Position numbers and translations under genes: made by a program
Notes under the pieces: model-generated
Told to the model about the DNA's origin: nothing
Databases searched by the model: none
The model's input: the letters and a program-made list of their open reading frames with translations, nothing else
Source: Opitutia bacterium
GTDB taxonomy: Bacteria; Verrucomicrobiota; Verrucomicrobiia; Opitutales; Seribacteraceae
DNA length: 64,000 bases
NCBI GenBank assembly: GCA_002716045.1
Contig: PAZC01000060.1
Location: 39,999-103,998 of the forward strand
Direction of reading: 5' to 3'
Shown here: piece by piece, positions 8,163-17,289 of the stretch
How positions within the stretch are numbered: the stretch's first letter is position 1
Layout: each line of letters starts with the position of its first letter

Positions 8163-9821
8163 ATGATTTCAAAGCACACGGCTGCCATCAGGATCACACC
8201 GGAGGACAACCTCTTGGTGGCCTTGCGTGACTTGCCCGAAGGGGAAATCATTGAAGTCAATGGCGAACGCATCGTAATTGGACAAGCAATCAGCGCCAAA
8301 CACAAGATTGCGGGTCGAGATTTTGCCCAAGGAGATCTCGCCACTATGTATGGTGTCGTGGTCGGAAAAACCACCGCAAAGGTAAGCAAGGGGCATGCCT
8401 TGACGACCGACAATCTCGCACATAGCTCCGCCGCTTATGGCGAAAAAGACGAGGAAGTCGAATGGTCTCCACCCGATGCTTCTAAATGGATGAATCGATC
8501 TTTTCTCGGCTACCATAGGTCGGATGGAAGTGTTGGTACAGCAAACTACTGGCTGTTTCTTCCCATGGTGTTTTGCGAAGAAGGCAATCTGGTTATGCTT
8601 CGTGAAGCCTTTACCAAAGCGTTGGGTTATGAGCGGCGACAACGCTATCATGCTTTCGTCGCTTCCCTTGCTTCGGCTCACCGCGCAGGTGGGGACGAGC
8701 AATTGTTGTCAAAGATCGAATTACCTGATGAGAGGGATTATGCGGAAGATCCGATCTTCCCTGGGCTGGATGGAGTCAAATTCCTCGTTCATGGCATGGG
8801 ATGCGGAGAAACGCGCGATGTATCCAACGAACTTTGCGGCTTGCTAGCCGGCTACGTAAATCACCCGAACGTTGCCGGGGCAACGATCTTGAGCTTGGGC
8901 TGCCAGCACGCCCAAGTCTCCATCCTGGAAAAAGAAATCGCAAAGAGGAATCCACTTTTCGACAAACCTTTGCTCGTCTATGAGCAGCACAAGCATGAAT
9001 CCGAGAGAGCAATGCTGGAAAATGCTATCCGTGACACCTTTCTCCAGTTGCGCAAGGCAAACGAACTACAAAGGGAACCTGCTCCACTATCGAAGCTTAC
9101 CATCGGCATGGAATGTGGTGCATCCGATGGTTTTTCAGGTATCTCCTCCAATCCCGTACTAGGTCGAGTGGCGGACTTGATAGTGGCGCTAGGTGGAAAA
9201 GTGATACTCTCTGAGTTCCCAGAACTCTGCGGCGTGGAGCAAGAACTGGTCAATCGTTGCGCCTCGCCCGAGATCGGGCAGCGATTCGTCGAAATCATGC
9301 GAAATTATGAGGCTCGAGCTGAGGAAGCAGGCTCAGGCTTCCACATGAATCCCTCGCCTGGCAACGTAAAGGACGGATTGATCACTGATGCAATCAAGTC
9401 CGCAGGAGCAGCGCGCAAGGGAGGGACCTCCCCTGTCGTCGACGTTCTGGACTATCCTGAATGGGTGAATCGACCAGGCCTTAGCCTACTTTGCACTGCA
9501 GGAAATGACGTCGAATCTACCACTGCAATGGCGGGGGCAGGAGCCAATCTGCAGCTATTTTCCACTGGGCTAGGTACACCAACTGGAAATCCCGTGTCTC
9601 CCATCGTCAAAGTCTCCAGTAACACCCGCATAGCCAAATCTTTTTCCCAGTACATAGACTTTGACGCGGGCCCCGTAATAAGCGGTGAGCAGAGCGTGAA
9701 TTCACTAGGTGACGACTTGATGGATGCTGTTATTGAATATGCAAGTGGCGAAAAAACTCCCAAGAGCGTCCTTAGTGGACGTGACGATTTCCTTCCTTGG
9801 AAACGAGGCATTTCCCTGTGA
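8163..9821 (+). CDS. UxaA-family sugar-acid dehydratase (candidate L-fuconate dehydratase)
   Basis: The 552-residue protein has the full UxaA layout. It begins with an N-terminal SAF-like domain (about 1-95) and continues with the large dehydratase domain, with GMECGASDGFSG near 316-327 and TAMAGAGANLQLFSTGLG near 450-468. UxaA enzymes are metal-dependent altronate/galactarate dehydratases making 2-keto-3-deoxy acids. AGGGAAAAACT precedes the ATG. It opens a seven-gene cluster whose later members (2-keto-3-deoxy acid dehydrogenase type SDR, FAH hydrolase, L-fucose-dehydrogenase-like SDR) suggest the substrate here is L-fuconate or a similar 6-deoxy acid rather than altronate. That substrate is inference. 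Confidence 0.85.
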   Translation: MISKHTAAIRITPEDNLLVALRDLPEGEIIEVNGERIVIGQAISAKHKIAGRDFAQGDLATMYGVVVGKTTAKVSKGHALTTDNLAHSSAAYGEKDEEVEWSPPDASKWMNRSFLGYHRSDGSVGTANYWLFLPMVFCEEGNLVMLREAFTKALGYERRQRYHAFVASLASAHRAGGDEQLLSKIELPDERDYAEDPIFPGLDGVKFLVHGMGCGETRDVSNELCGLLAGYVNHPNVAGATILSLGCQHAQVSILEKEIAKRNPLFDKPLLVYEQHKHESERAMLENAIRDTFLQLRKANELQREPAPLSKLTIGMECGASDGFSGISSNPVLGRVADLIVALGGKVILSEFPELCGVEQELVNRCASPEIGQRFVEIMRNYEARAEEAGSGFHMNPSPGNVKDGLITDAIKSAGAARKGGTSPVVDVLDYPEWVNRPGLSLLCTAGNDVESTTAMAGAGANLQLFSTGLGTPTGNPVSPIVKVSSNTRIAKSFSQYIDFDAGPVISGEQSVNSLGDDLMDAVIEYASGEKTPKSVLSGRDDFLPWKRGISL

Positions 9822-9831
9822 TACTTGACCA

Positions 9832-10617
9832 ATGAGCTCGAAACGCATGCAAGACAAGATAGCCGTGGTGACAGGTGGAGGAAAAGGAATCGGGCAAGCT
9901 ATTGCCCGCCGCTTGGCAACCGAAGGAGCTAAAGTTGCAGTCTGGGAAACCGATGAAGCATCCGCTCAAGCCAACGTACTTTCCATTCAAGGCGATGGGG
10001 GAACCGCAATTGCCGTCACTTGTGACGTGACAGACAGCAGCACTGTGCTCGCTGCCATCGCTACCACGGAAAGCGATCTCGGAAAAGTCTCGGTGTTAGT
10101 CAACAATGCCGGCATTGCTCACGTTGGCACAGTCGAAGACACCTCCGAAGAAGATTTTGATCGCGTGCAGCAAGTGAACGTAAAGGGCACCTTCAACTGC
10201 CTCCGCGCCTTGGTGCCCCGTATGGTGGAAAATGGCGGAGGAGCCATTCTGAACCTAGCATCGATTGCTTCGCGCCTCGGCATATCCGAGCGCTTCGCTT
10301 ATTCGGCCAGCAAGGGAGCTGTGTTAGCGATGACCCTTAGTGTCGCGAAGGATTACGTTAACAAGGGAATTCGGTGCAATTGCATTTGCCCTGGACGGGT
10401 CCACACTCCATTTGTGGACGGCTATCTGGAAAAATACTATGATGACGATGCCGAACGGTTGGAAATGTTCCAAAAATTATCCGAATACCAACCTGTCGGG
10501 CGAATGGGCAAGCCCGAAGAAATCGCTGCTGTGGCTGCTTTCTTGTGCTCGGATGAATCATCCTTCGTGACAGGCTCTGCCTATGACGTGGATGGTGGAA
10601 CCACGCTTCTTCGCTGA
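9832..10617 (+). CDS. SDR oxidoreductase, candidate 2-keto-3-deoxy-L-fuconate dehydrogenase
   Basis: This is a classical short-chain dehydrogenase of 261 residues with TGGGKGIG at 14-21, NNAG near 91, Ser in NLASIAS, and catalytic YSASK near 157-161. The substrate loop after the CPG motif (RVHTPFVDGYLEKYYDDD) resembles dehydrogenases of 2-keto-3-deoxy sugar acids. It lies 10 bp after the dehydratase. It would oxidise C4 of the 2-keto-3-deoxy acid with NAD+ to a 2,4-diketo acid, the substrate of the next gene's product. The fold is certain, the substrate inferred from context. Confidence 0.8.
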   Translation: MSSKRMQDKIAVVTGGGKGIGQAIARRLATEGAKVAVWETDEASAQANVLSIQGDGGTAIAVTCDVTDSSTVLAAIATTESDLGKVSVLVNNAGIAHVGTVEDTSEEDFDRVQQVNVKGTFNCLRALVPRMVENGGGAILNLASIASRLGISERFAYSASKGAVLAMTLSVAKDYVNKGIRCNCICPGRVHTPFVDGYLEKYYDDDAERLEMFQKLSEYQPVGRMGKPEEIAAVAAFLCSDESSFVTGSAYDVDGGTTLLR

Positions 10618-10645
10618 CATTTTACAAAATTCCGAAAAATAAATA

Positions 10646-11500
10646 ATGAAGTTAATTCGTAAAGGAAACTTAGGTGCAGAGACCCCTGGACTACTGCTTC
10701 AGGATAGTCGCGAAGTCGATGTCTCTGCCTTTGGCGAAGACTTTGACGAAGCCTTTTTTGATTCAAGTGGCATCGATCGTCTGCAAGAATGGGCAACGAC
10801 ACATGCTGATACTGCTCCCGAGTTCCCAAGTGGCATGCGATACGGAACTCCCGTCGCTCGACCAAGCAAGATTGTCTGCATTGGATTGAACTACAAGGAT
10901 CATGCAGAGGAGTCCGGACTGGAAATACCAAGGGAGCCAGTCATCTTCTTCAAAGCCACATCCGCCTTTTGCGGTCCTAACGACAACTTGATCATACCAA
11001 GAAAAAGCGAAAAGACAGACTGGGAAGTGGAACTCGCATTCGTCATCGGCAAAAGAGCCAGCTACGTTGAGGAAAGCAATGCCCTTGATCATTTAGCGGG
11101 CTATGTCCTGCACAACGACTACAGTGAACGTGAATTCCAAATCGATCGATGCGGTCAATGGGTAAAAGGCAAAAGCTGCGACTCATTTGCCCCTGTGGGT
11201 CCGTGGTTGGTCACGCCAGATGAAATAGAAGACATCGACAATCTGGGCATGTGGCTTACCTTGAATGGCAAGACCGTTCAGAAAAGCAACACCTCGAACT
11301 TGGTCTACAAAATCCCTTTCCTCATCAGTTACGTAAGCCAATTCATGACCCTGCTACCTGGAGACATCGTATCAACGGGCACACCTCCGGGAGTCGGCTT
11401 GGGGATGGACCCTCCTCTATACATAAAGTCAGGAGATGTCGTGAAGCTGGGTATCGACGGTCTTGGCGAATCCACGCAAACCGCTGTAAATGCATCATGA
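10646..11500 (+). CDS. Fumarylacetoacetate hydrolase-family protein, candidate 2,4-diketo-3-deoxy-L-fuconate hydrolase
   Basis: The 284-residue protein contains the FAH fold signatures: VCIGLNYKDHAEE at about 74-86, the metal-binding WEVELAFVIG at about 126-135, an ND-rich stretch near 155, and LLPGDIVSTGTPPGVG near 238-253. These enzymes use Mg2+ to cleave C-C bonds of diketo acids. Between two SDRs in a sugar-acid cluster the likely reaction is 2,4-diketo-3-deoxy-acid to pyruvate plus L-lactate, as in the known non-phosphorylating L-fucose and L-rhamnose routes. The stop overlaps the next start as ATGA. Confidence 0.82.
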   Translation: MKLIRKGNLGAETPGLLLQDSREVDVSAFGEDFDEAFFDSSGIDRLQEWATTHADTAPEFPSGMRYGTPVARPSKIVCIGLNYKDHAEESGLEIPREPVIFFKATSAFCGPNDNLIIPRKSEKTDWEVELAFVIGKRASYVEESNALDHLAGYVLHNDYSEREFQIDRCGQWVKGKSCDSFAPVGPWLVTPDEIEDIDNLGMWLTLNGKTVQKSNTSNLVYKIPFLISYVSQFMTLLPGDIVSTGTPPGVGLGMDPPLYIKSGDVVKLGIDGLGESTQTAVNAS

Positions 11501-12291
11501 ATCTTGGGCTTGAGGGCAAAGCGGTTCTTGTCACCGGTGGGGCCAAGGGAATCGGGGCGGGGATCGTGCGCTCCTTCGTGAAAGAGGGGGCCAAGGTATC
11601 GATTGTGGATCGAAACCCAGACGTAGCAGCCCTGTTGATCGAAGAACTGCAAGACTTTGACGGTGAAGCTATCTGCGTTCCAACTGAGTTGACCGACGAG
11701 TCGGCTTGCAGGGAGGCCATTGGCGAAACCGTGGACTGGTGTGGGAGATTGGACGTGTTGGTCCACAATGCCGGAGTCAACGATGGCGTGGGTCTGGAAG
11801 CATCACCCCAAGAATTTCTCGGCTCATTGCAAAAGAATCTGATGCATGTATTCAGCCTCACCCATCACGCCCTTCCACATCTGGAGAAAGCCAAAGGGAC
11901 GATCATCAACATAGGCTCAAAGGTTGCCGAAACAGGTCAAGGCGGCACTTCTGGGTACGCCGCCTCCAAGGGAGCCCTCAATGCTCTTACGCGAGAGTGG
12001 GCGCTCGACCTTTCAAGCAAAGGTATTCGCGTGAATGCAGTCATTCCCGCTGAGGTCATGACACCCCTTTATGAAAAGTGGCTTGCCACTCTAAAGGACC
12101 CCAAAGCCACACTTGATTCCATTCATGCAAATATACCGCTAGGCAACCGAATGACCACAGCCGAGGAAATAGCCGATTCCGTGGTTTTTCTCGCATCCGA
12201 ACGCTCCTCTCACACCACGGGGCAAATCTTTCATCCGGACGGCGGATACGTGCATTTTGATCGAGCCTTTGGCAAGGTCAAGGTAGACTAG
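11497..12291 (+). CDS. SDR oxidoreductase, L-fucose dehydrogenase-like
   Basis: The start at 11497 overlaps the FAH stop (ATGA) and leads straight to the Rossmann motif [10 protein letters not shown] (14-23), so the longer frame from 11251 is rejected. Catalytic YAASK lies at about 153-157. [28 protein letters not shown] and the C-terminal [11 protein letters not shown] match, from memory, the SDR group that includes bacterial L-fucose dehydrogenases. That enzyme oxidises L-fucose (also L-galactose, D-arabinose) at C1 to the lactone with NAD(P)+. No lactonase is evident in the cluster; the lactone may open spontaneously or the enzyme may be encoded elsewhere. Confidence 0.75.
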   Translation: MNLGLEGKAVLVTGGAKGIGAGIVRSFVKEGAKVSIVDRNPDVAALLIEELQDFDGEAICVPTELTDESACREAIGETVDWCGRLDVLVHNAGVNDGVGLEASPQEFLGSLQKNLMHVFSLTHHALPHLEKAKGTIINIGSKVAETGQGGTSGYAASKGALNALTREWALDLSSKGIRVNAVIPAEVMTPLYEKWLATLKDPKATLDSIHANIPLGNRMTTAEEIADSVVFLASERSSHTTGQIFHPDGGYVHFDRAFGKVKVD

Positions 12292-12304
12292 GCGAAAACC
12301 TATC

Positions 12305-13501
12305 GTGAAGAAAGACGTATGCATCGTGGGGGGAGGCATAGTAGGGCTTGCCACTGCGTACCGCCTTTCCCAAAGCCATCCTGACAAGAAAATCATCATT
12401 CTGGAAAAGGAAGCCCGGCTCGCGGCTCACCAAACTGGCCACAATTCAGGTGTTCTTCATTCCGGGATTTACTATAAACCGGGATCATTGAAATCGACCA
12501 ATTTCCGTGAAGGAAAGAAGGCAATGGAGGCCTTTTGCGAAAAAGAGGAAATAGACCACGAAATTTGCGGGAAAGTCATCGTTGCCCTGGATGACAGTGA
12601 GGTCGAGCGAATGCAAAATATCCACGAACGGGGGAAAGCCAATGGAGTGAACTGCTCATTGATTTCAAAGGAGCGATTGGCTGAGATCGAGCCGCATGCA
12701 GCTGGTGTTGGCGCCATACACGTACCAGAGGCAGGTATCGTTAACTATAGCCAGGTCTCCGAGCGTCTGGCCCAACGCGTCACCGAAAAAGAAGGTAATC
12801 AAATCATTCTGGAGGCCAAGGTGACGGGGATTCGACAGACTTCCAGCGGCGTGGTGGTGCAGTCTACAAAAGGCGATCACGAAGCATCCCTTCTGGTCAA
12901 CTGCGCCGGTCTGCATTCAGATCGGGTGACTGCTCTCGGGGGTGAACGAGCCCCTGCCAAAATCATCCCCTTCAAGGGGGAGTACTACGAACTGAAGGAT
13001 GAAGTGAAAGGACTTTGCCGACATCTTATATATCCCGTGCCCGATCCACAATTCCCCTTTCTCGGAGTACATTTCACGCGCATGATAAATGGTGACGTCG
13101 AGTGCGGTCCAAATGCAGTCCTTGCATTTGGGCGCGAAGCCTACGGAAAACTAGACATGAACCTCAGGGACCTTTTCGAGTCTCTCACCTACCCCGGGTT
13201 TATAAAAATGGCCTGCAAGCACTGGAAAATGGGCCTCGGCGAAATGTGGCGGTCTTACAACAAGGCCGCATTTGTAAAAGCCCTGCAAAGGCTCGTCCCT
13301 GAAATCAGAGCGAAACATCTCAAATCTGTTCCCGCTGGCATAAGGGCGCAAGCCGTGACTCCGGACGGCGGGCTGGCTGATGATTTCCTGATCGAGGATT
13401 CCGCCCATGTCGTGAATGTTTGCAACGCCCCATCACCAGCCGCCACTGCCTCGCTGAACATTGGCAAGAGCATCGTGACGAGACTGGCCGAACGTTTCTG
13501 A
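12305..13501 (+). CDS. FAD-dependent L-2-hydroxyacid oxidase, LhgO-like
   Basis: The 398-residue protein begins with the FAD-binding motif [10 protein letters not shown] (about 8-17), followed by [12 protein letters not shown] and later [25 protein letters not shown] and [17 protein letters not shown]. All are hallmarks of L-2-hydroxyglutarate oxidase (LhgO) in the DAO superfamily. These enzymes oxidise L-2-hydroxy acids and pass electrons to the membrane quinone pool or oxygen. It lies 13 bp after the SDR gene. In this cluster a related L-2-hydroxyacid such as L-lactate could be the true substrate; that is inference. GTG start. Confidence 0.85.
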   Translation: MKKDVCIVGGGIVGLATAYRLSQSHPDKKIIILEKEARLAAHQTGHNSGVLHSGIYYKPGSLKSTNFREGKKAMEAFCEKEEIDHEICGKVIVALDDSEVERMQNIHERGKANGVNCSLISKERLAEIEPHAAGVGAIHVPEAGIVNYSQVSERLAQRVTEKEGNQIILEAKVTGIRQTSSGVVVQSTKGDHEASLLVNCAGLHSDRVTALGGERAPAKIIPFKGEYYELKDEVKGLCRHLIYPVPDPQFPFLGVHFTRMINGDVECGPNAVLAFGREAYGKLDMNLRDLFESLTYPGFIKMACKHWKMGLGEMWRSYNKAAFVKALQRLVPEIRAKHLKSVPAGIRAQAVTPDGGLADDFLIEDSAHVVNVCNAPSPAATASLNIGKSIVTRLAERF

Positions 13502-13549
13502 ATCCCATTTGCCTTGACTGGAAGATAATAACTCAAAAGGCAGTCGAAA

Positions 13550-14641
13550 ATGTCCAATCCCGAGCTCACATTATTGCCAAGCGAACGACTTGCCGAATTC
13601 TCTCGTCGTGTATTCGAGCACTTCGGAATACCTGCGGATGATGCCGCTTTGGCCTCCGAGGTCCTCGCGGCAAGCGATATTCGAGGAATCGATTCCCATG
13701 GAGTGGCTCGCCTGCATGCCTATTTCGAAATGCTCACTGCAGGGCGAATCAATCCATGCCCTCAACTGACCATCCTGAGAGAGAGCCCCAGCACGGCGAC
13801 CGTGGACGGCGACAACGGCCTCGGTCTGGTGGTTGGACCCAAGGCAAACGAAATTGCCATGAGCAAGGCGGAAGACGCTGGTACGGGTTGGGTTAGCGTA
13901 AGTAACACCAATCATTATGGAATCGCCGGCTATTACGTTTTGAAAGCTCTTGAAAAAGATCTCATTGGCTGGTCAATGACCAACACTACGAAATTGGTTG
14001 CTCCTTTATGGGGGACTGAACGCAAATTAGGCACTAATCCGATCGCCATTGCCTTTCCTGGCAAGGAGGAGCCTCCAATTGTGATCGACATGGCAAGTTG
14101 CTCCGCGGCCTATGGCAAGATCGAGATTGCTTTGCGCAAAGGCGCAGAGATACCTCGTGGCTGGGCCATCGACGGGCAGGGGCAAGATACTTTGGACCCA
14201 GGGGAAATGATCGAGGAAGGCGCCCTACTCCCTCTTGGCTCAGATCGGGAACGGGGTGGTCACAAGGGGTATGGTCTCGCCATTATGGTAGATGTGCTGA
14301 GCTGTGTCCTCAGTGGAGCAAACTGGGGGCCCTTCGCTCCGCCTTTTGCCTTGCGACAGGAAATTCCAGACAAGCAAGTGGGCAAAGGCATCGGCCACTT
14401 CTTCGGCGCCATGCGAATCGACGCCTTCATCGATCCGGATGAATTCAAGTCGCAAATAGATGCTTACCGAAGGGAAATGCAAAGTTCCCATCCATCCCCC
14501 GGAACGGATGGCCCACTGATCCCAGGCGACCCGGAACTCGAGGCTGAGAAAATTCGTTCCAAGGAAGGAATCCCCTTGCTTCCTGCTGTGGTCGAGGATT
14601 TGCGAGACATTTCAAAACATACCGGGGTCCCTTTTGATTAA
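13550..14641 (+). CDS. Malate/L-lactate dehydrogenase family protein (Ldh2 type)
   Basis: The 363-residue protein has the Ldh2/YlbC-type NAD-dependent fold, unrelated to classical lactate dehydrogenase. The motifs are DIRGIDSHGVARL near 43-55, SNTNHYGIAGYY near 121-132, KLGTNPIAIAFP, and GGHKGYGLAIMVD near 237-249. Members oxidise L-lactate, malate, ureidoglycolate or 2,3-diketogulonate. In a cluster predicted to release L-lactate it could convert lactate to pyruvate. The gene sits 48 bp after the LhgO-like gene and 12 bp before the zinc-type dehydrogenase. Confidence 0.82.
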   Translation: MSNPELTLLPSERLAEFSRRVFEHFGIPADDAALASEVLAASDIRGIDSHGVARLHAYFEMLTAGRINPCPQLTILRESPSTATVDGDNGLGLVVGPKANEIAMSKAEDAGTGWVSVSNTNHYGIAGYYVLKALEKDLIGWSMTNTTKLVAPLWGTERKLGTNPIAIAFPGKEEPPIVIDMASCSAAYGKIEIALRKGAEIPRGWAIDGQGQDTLDPGEMIEEGALLPLGSDRERGGHKGYGLAIMVDVLSCVLSGANWGPFAPPFALRQEIPDKQVGKGIGHFFGAMRIDAFIDPDEFKSQIDAYRREMQSSHPSPGTDGPLIPGDPELEAEKIRSKEGIPLLPAVVEDLRDISKHTGVPFD

Positions 14642-14653
14642 AGGCCGGCATTT

Positions 14654-15706
14654 ATGACAATGAAAGCGTTTCGAAGATACGAAAAAGCTCCCAAAGCTGC
14701 CCGCTTGGAAGAAGTCGACAGACCGACTCCAGATGACGATGAAGTACTGTTGAAGGTGAGCCATTGCGGATTATGCGGATCAGACCTACACGCATGGCTG
14801 GATCATCCCGGCTATGAGTTCGTCCTGCCACAGGTTACCTTTGGCCATGAAGTCTCTGGTGTGATCGAGGACAAGGGTGGCGGAGTAAGTAAATGGAACG
14901 TCGGCGACCATGCGGTCATGATAGCCGTGCAGACCTTTCATGATGAAAATTGTCGGTTTTGCAGGGAAGGTTCGCCCCAACTCTCCCCCAAACGACGTGT
15001 ACAAGGGCTCTCGCTGGATGGCGGAATGGCGGAACATGTCACGATTAATGAACAATTCCTTGTCCCTATCCCAGAGGGCTTGTCCTTAAATTTGGCCGCG
15101 TTGACCGAACCATTGTCCGTGGCAGATCATTGCGTTACAGATCGTTCATCAATTGGCAGGGATAGCAAAGTTATCGTGTCAGGCCCTGGGGTGATCGGAG
15201 CCTTGTGCGGCATCGTAGCTAGGCACAAGGGTGCGAAAGTTCTCATGGTGGGCACTGAGCGGGACGAATCCTCCAGGTTGAGCAGACTCAGGCAAATAGG
15301 CTTTGAAACAGCCATCGTTGGTCCGGACGTATCACCCTTGGATGATCAAGCAAGGGAATTCTTCCAAGGCGAAGAAGCCGATGCCATGGTGGAGGCTTCC
15401 GGTGCAGCGGTTGCCTTGAGTGATGCGTGGAAAAGCGTACGCCCGGATGGAGAAATTACGGCTGTTGCCTTGTATGGACAAAACGTCGACTTCAACGCCA
15501 CCCAGTTCGTTCGAAAGCAAATTGACCTCAGGACAACATACGCTTCCTCACCCAGAAACTACCAGCAAGCGATACGTCTTTTGCAGGAAGATGCCGTCGA
15601 TTTCGATGCATTGACCACAGTTTATGACTTGCAAGATGCCAGCAAGGCCTTCGTTGATGCAGAGAATCAGGCCGTGCTCAAACCGGTCCTTGCGTGTAGC
15701 GATTGA
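14654..15706 (+). CDS. Zinc-type alcohol/polyol dehydrogenase with degenerate structural zinc site
   Basis: This is a 350-residue medium-chain dehydrogenase. Catalytic zinc ligands are visible in CGLCGSD (Cys38) and GHE (His65, Glu66), and the coenzyme fold follows at SGPGVIGAL. The structural zinc lobe normally has four Cys; here only Cys100 and Cys103 remain (ENCRFCREGSPQLS), so that metal site is probably lost. Relatives oxidise threonine, sorbitol, galactitol and sugar acids. As last gene of the catabolic cluster it could act on the sugar, a ketodeoxy acid or lactaldehyde; I cannot decide which. Confidence 0.78.
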   Translation: MTMKAFRRYEKAPKAARLEEVDRPTPDDDEVLLKVSHCGLCGSDLHAWLDHPGYEFVLPQVTFGHEVSGVIEDKGGGVSKWNVGDHAVMIAVQTFHDENCRFCREGSPQLSPKRRVQGLSLDGGMAEHVTINEQFLVPIPEGLSLNLAALTEPLSVADHCVTDRSSIGRDSKVIVSGPGVIGALCGIVARHKGAKVLMVGTERDESSRLSRLRQIGFETAIVGPDVSPLDDQAREFFQGEEADAMVEASGAAVALSDAWKSVRPDGEITAVALYGQNVDFNATQFVRKQIDLRTTYASSPRNYQQAIRLLQEDAVDFDALTTVYDLQDASKAFVDAENQAVLKPVLACSD

Positions 15707-15763
15707 CTCCTCTCTGGATAGATTCCCCTTGCCTGAGACCCACAAGAAGTAATCAATTCAACA

Positions 15764-16225
15764 ATGGCTTCCCCGAAACCCACCCAAGCAGTTCTATCTT
15801 CGATTCGCCGCAATACTTGCTATAGTTCAGCCAGAACCATATTGTTGGTCAGTTCCGTGATCCTGGCCTTGCTTGCCTTGGTCACGGGCACCTCGCTTTT
15901 TAGTTTGCTGGACAAGGAAGACCCCATGGCCGTTCTGCTTTCGGCAAGTGTTGTGCTCGGCGGAGGCTTGCTTGCATTTCTGGTGAATTGCCTCGGGAAC
16001 GTTTACCTCGATGCTGCGGACGCGCTTCTGCAAATTGCCAAGTTCGAGGAACGAGGCAACCGCAGCAGAAACGAAGCCTTGGAACTGGCTCGCAAAGCGG
16101 TTGAAGACGATGAAGACGAAGAAGTCGCGCCACAGGAAAAGAACGAGCCAGAACGGAAGCCCGCGTCCCCAACTGAGGCGAAAGAAGACGAGTCGGCAGA
16201 CGAGACCGATGAGGAAGATGATTAA
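15764..16225 (+). CDS. Membrane protein with acidic C-terminal tail, unknown
   Basis: I do not recognise this 153-residue protein. It has two hydrophobic segments at about 24-46 and 54-78, a short amphipathic stretch, then a strongly charged tail (about 95-153) dominated by Glu and Asp with Lys and Pro. The tail is probably disordered and cytoplasmic. It lies 57 bp after the dehydrogenase gene and is convergent with the epimerase (7 bp apart). No catalytic motif is seen. Confidence 0.6.
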   Translation: MASPKPTQAVLSSIRRNTCYSSARTILLVSSVILALLALVTGTSLFSLLDKEDPMAVLLSASVVLGGGLLAFLVNCLGNVYLDAADALLQIAKFEERGNRSRNEALELARKAVEDDEDEEVAPQEKNEPERKPASPTEAKEDESADETDEEDD

Positions 16226-16232
16226 AGATACT

Positions 16233-17219
16233 TCAGTCCAGATCTGACGGGAGCAATTCTCCGCGCTTGACTGCCTCAAGGTAGTGCTGCAGTGATTCGC
16301 GCAAACCATCTTCAAGTTCAGTTAACGGCATTTGGGGAAAAGCCGCTTCCGCTGTATCTGAACTGAGATCATAAACGAATGGTGTTTTCTCGGCATCGGG
16401 CGAGATGTTCACCTTGAACCGATCCCCCACCCCGCAACTTTCTGCCGCCTCCCGAAGCAAGTCGAGGAATTGTTCAACTGTTCGTGTTTCACCTCTCAGA
16501 TTGAAAGCCTCATACCCAGTGAAAGGATGCAACGCGGCGCAACCGAATCCTGCCCCTATGTCACCTACGAAATGATAATGCTCGCTTCCCGCATACGGGA
16601 TCACAAAGGGTTCGCCTAAAGCGACTGACTTGATCGCACGCGTGCCGGCTGCCGTATAACCACGGTCTCGGCCAGGACCATAGGTGGTCGCAAGGCGCAA
16701 AGAGACAGTGGGGATGCCCGTTTCCTGAGCGAAAGCCCGAGCAATGCCCTCGCCTGCAATCTTCCAATAACCATATAGGCTGTGAGGAAGATAGGCGTCA
16801 TCGGGCTGGACGCCATCAACGCCATACATCGACCGGGGGCCGAACACACCTCCCGAGCTAGCGAAGACAACACGCTCCAAGCCGTTGGTCAATGAGGCGC
16901 ACGCCTTGAATAGATTGATTGTTCCAGCCAAATTGACCTCCAACCCAAGAATTGGATGATCACGGCAATCAGGGGTCTGCAAGGCAGCCAAATGAATGAC
17001 ATGGGTTGGGTGGAGCTTATCGAAAATTCCTTGCAGGGCATTAGCATCGGTGACGTCACACTTCATGTTGCAAAGACGTCTATCTTGGAGCGAGCCTGCA
17101 TCACTTCGCGTAAGGCCAATGACCTCATCAGCACCGTTCTCCAGAAGCCAATTTACTGTAGCCGACCCGATGCAACCACTCGAGCCAGTAACCAAAACTC
17201 GTTTTAGCCCATTCGCCAT
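16233..17219 (-). CDS. NAD-dependent sugar epimerase/dehydratase family protein
   Basis: This is an extended SDR of 328 residues. The NAD-binding motif TGSSGCIGS lies at about 11-19, HLAALQTPDCRD near 76-87, catalytic YGYWK near 149-153, and RLATTYGPGRDRG near 172-184. Relatives act on nucleotide sugars or free aldonates; GALE-type and uronate dehydrogenase-type enzymes share this form. The protein is cytoplasmic. It is transcribed after the TIM-barrel gene, but a terminator lies between the two, so it may use its own promoter. Substrate unknown. Confidence 0.78.
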   Translation of the reverse strand: MANGLKRVLVTGSSGCIGSATVNWLLENGADEVIGLTRSDAGSLQDRRLCNMKCDVTDANALQGIFDKLHPTHVIHLAALQTPDCRDHPILGLEVNLAGTINLFKACASLTNGLERVVFASSGGVFGPRSMYGVDGVQPDDAYLPHSLYGYWKIAGEGIARAFAQETGIPTVSLRLATTYGPGRDRGYTAAGTRAIKSVALGEPFVIPYAGSEHYHFVGDIGAGFGCAALHPFTGYEAFNLRGETRTVEQFLDLLREAAESCGVGDRFKVNISPDAEKTPFVYDLSSDTAEAAFPQMPLTELEDGLRESLQHYLEAVKRGELLPSDLD

Positions 17220-17239
17220 TTCACCCCTTGGTTTTCACG

Positions 17240-17266
17240 AAAAAGCCCCTTCTGAAACAAGGGGCT
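17240..17266 (-). terminator. Rho-independent terminator after the TIM-barrel gene
   Basis: On the minus strand AGCCCCTT (17266-17259) pairs with AAGGGGCT (17251-17244) across a 7-base loop and is followed by a run of T (17244-17240). It lies between the TIM-barrel stop and the epimerase start, pointing away from the TIM-barrel gene. Confidence 0.8.
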
Positions 17267-17289
17267 CCTTCAATTAAATCGCTCTTGCC

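Noticed and set aside
8163..9821. UxaA protein as plain altronate dehydratase for galacturonate use
   Set aside because: None of the companions of that route (uxaB, uxaC, kdgK, eda) is present; the neighbours suit a deoxy-sugar-acid route better.
11251..11496. 82-codon upstream extension of the L-fucose-dehydrogenase-like SDR
   Set aside because: It lies in another frame of the FAH gene; the ATG at 11497 in ATGA overlap starts directly before the Rossmann motif.
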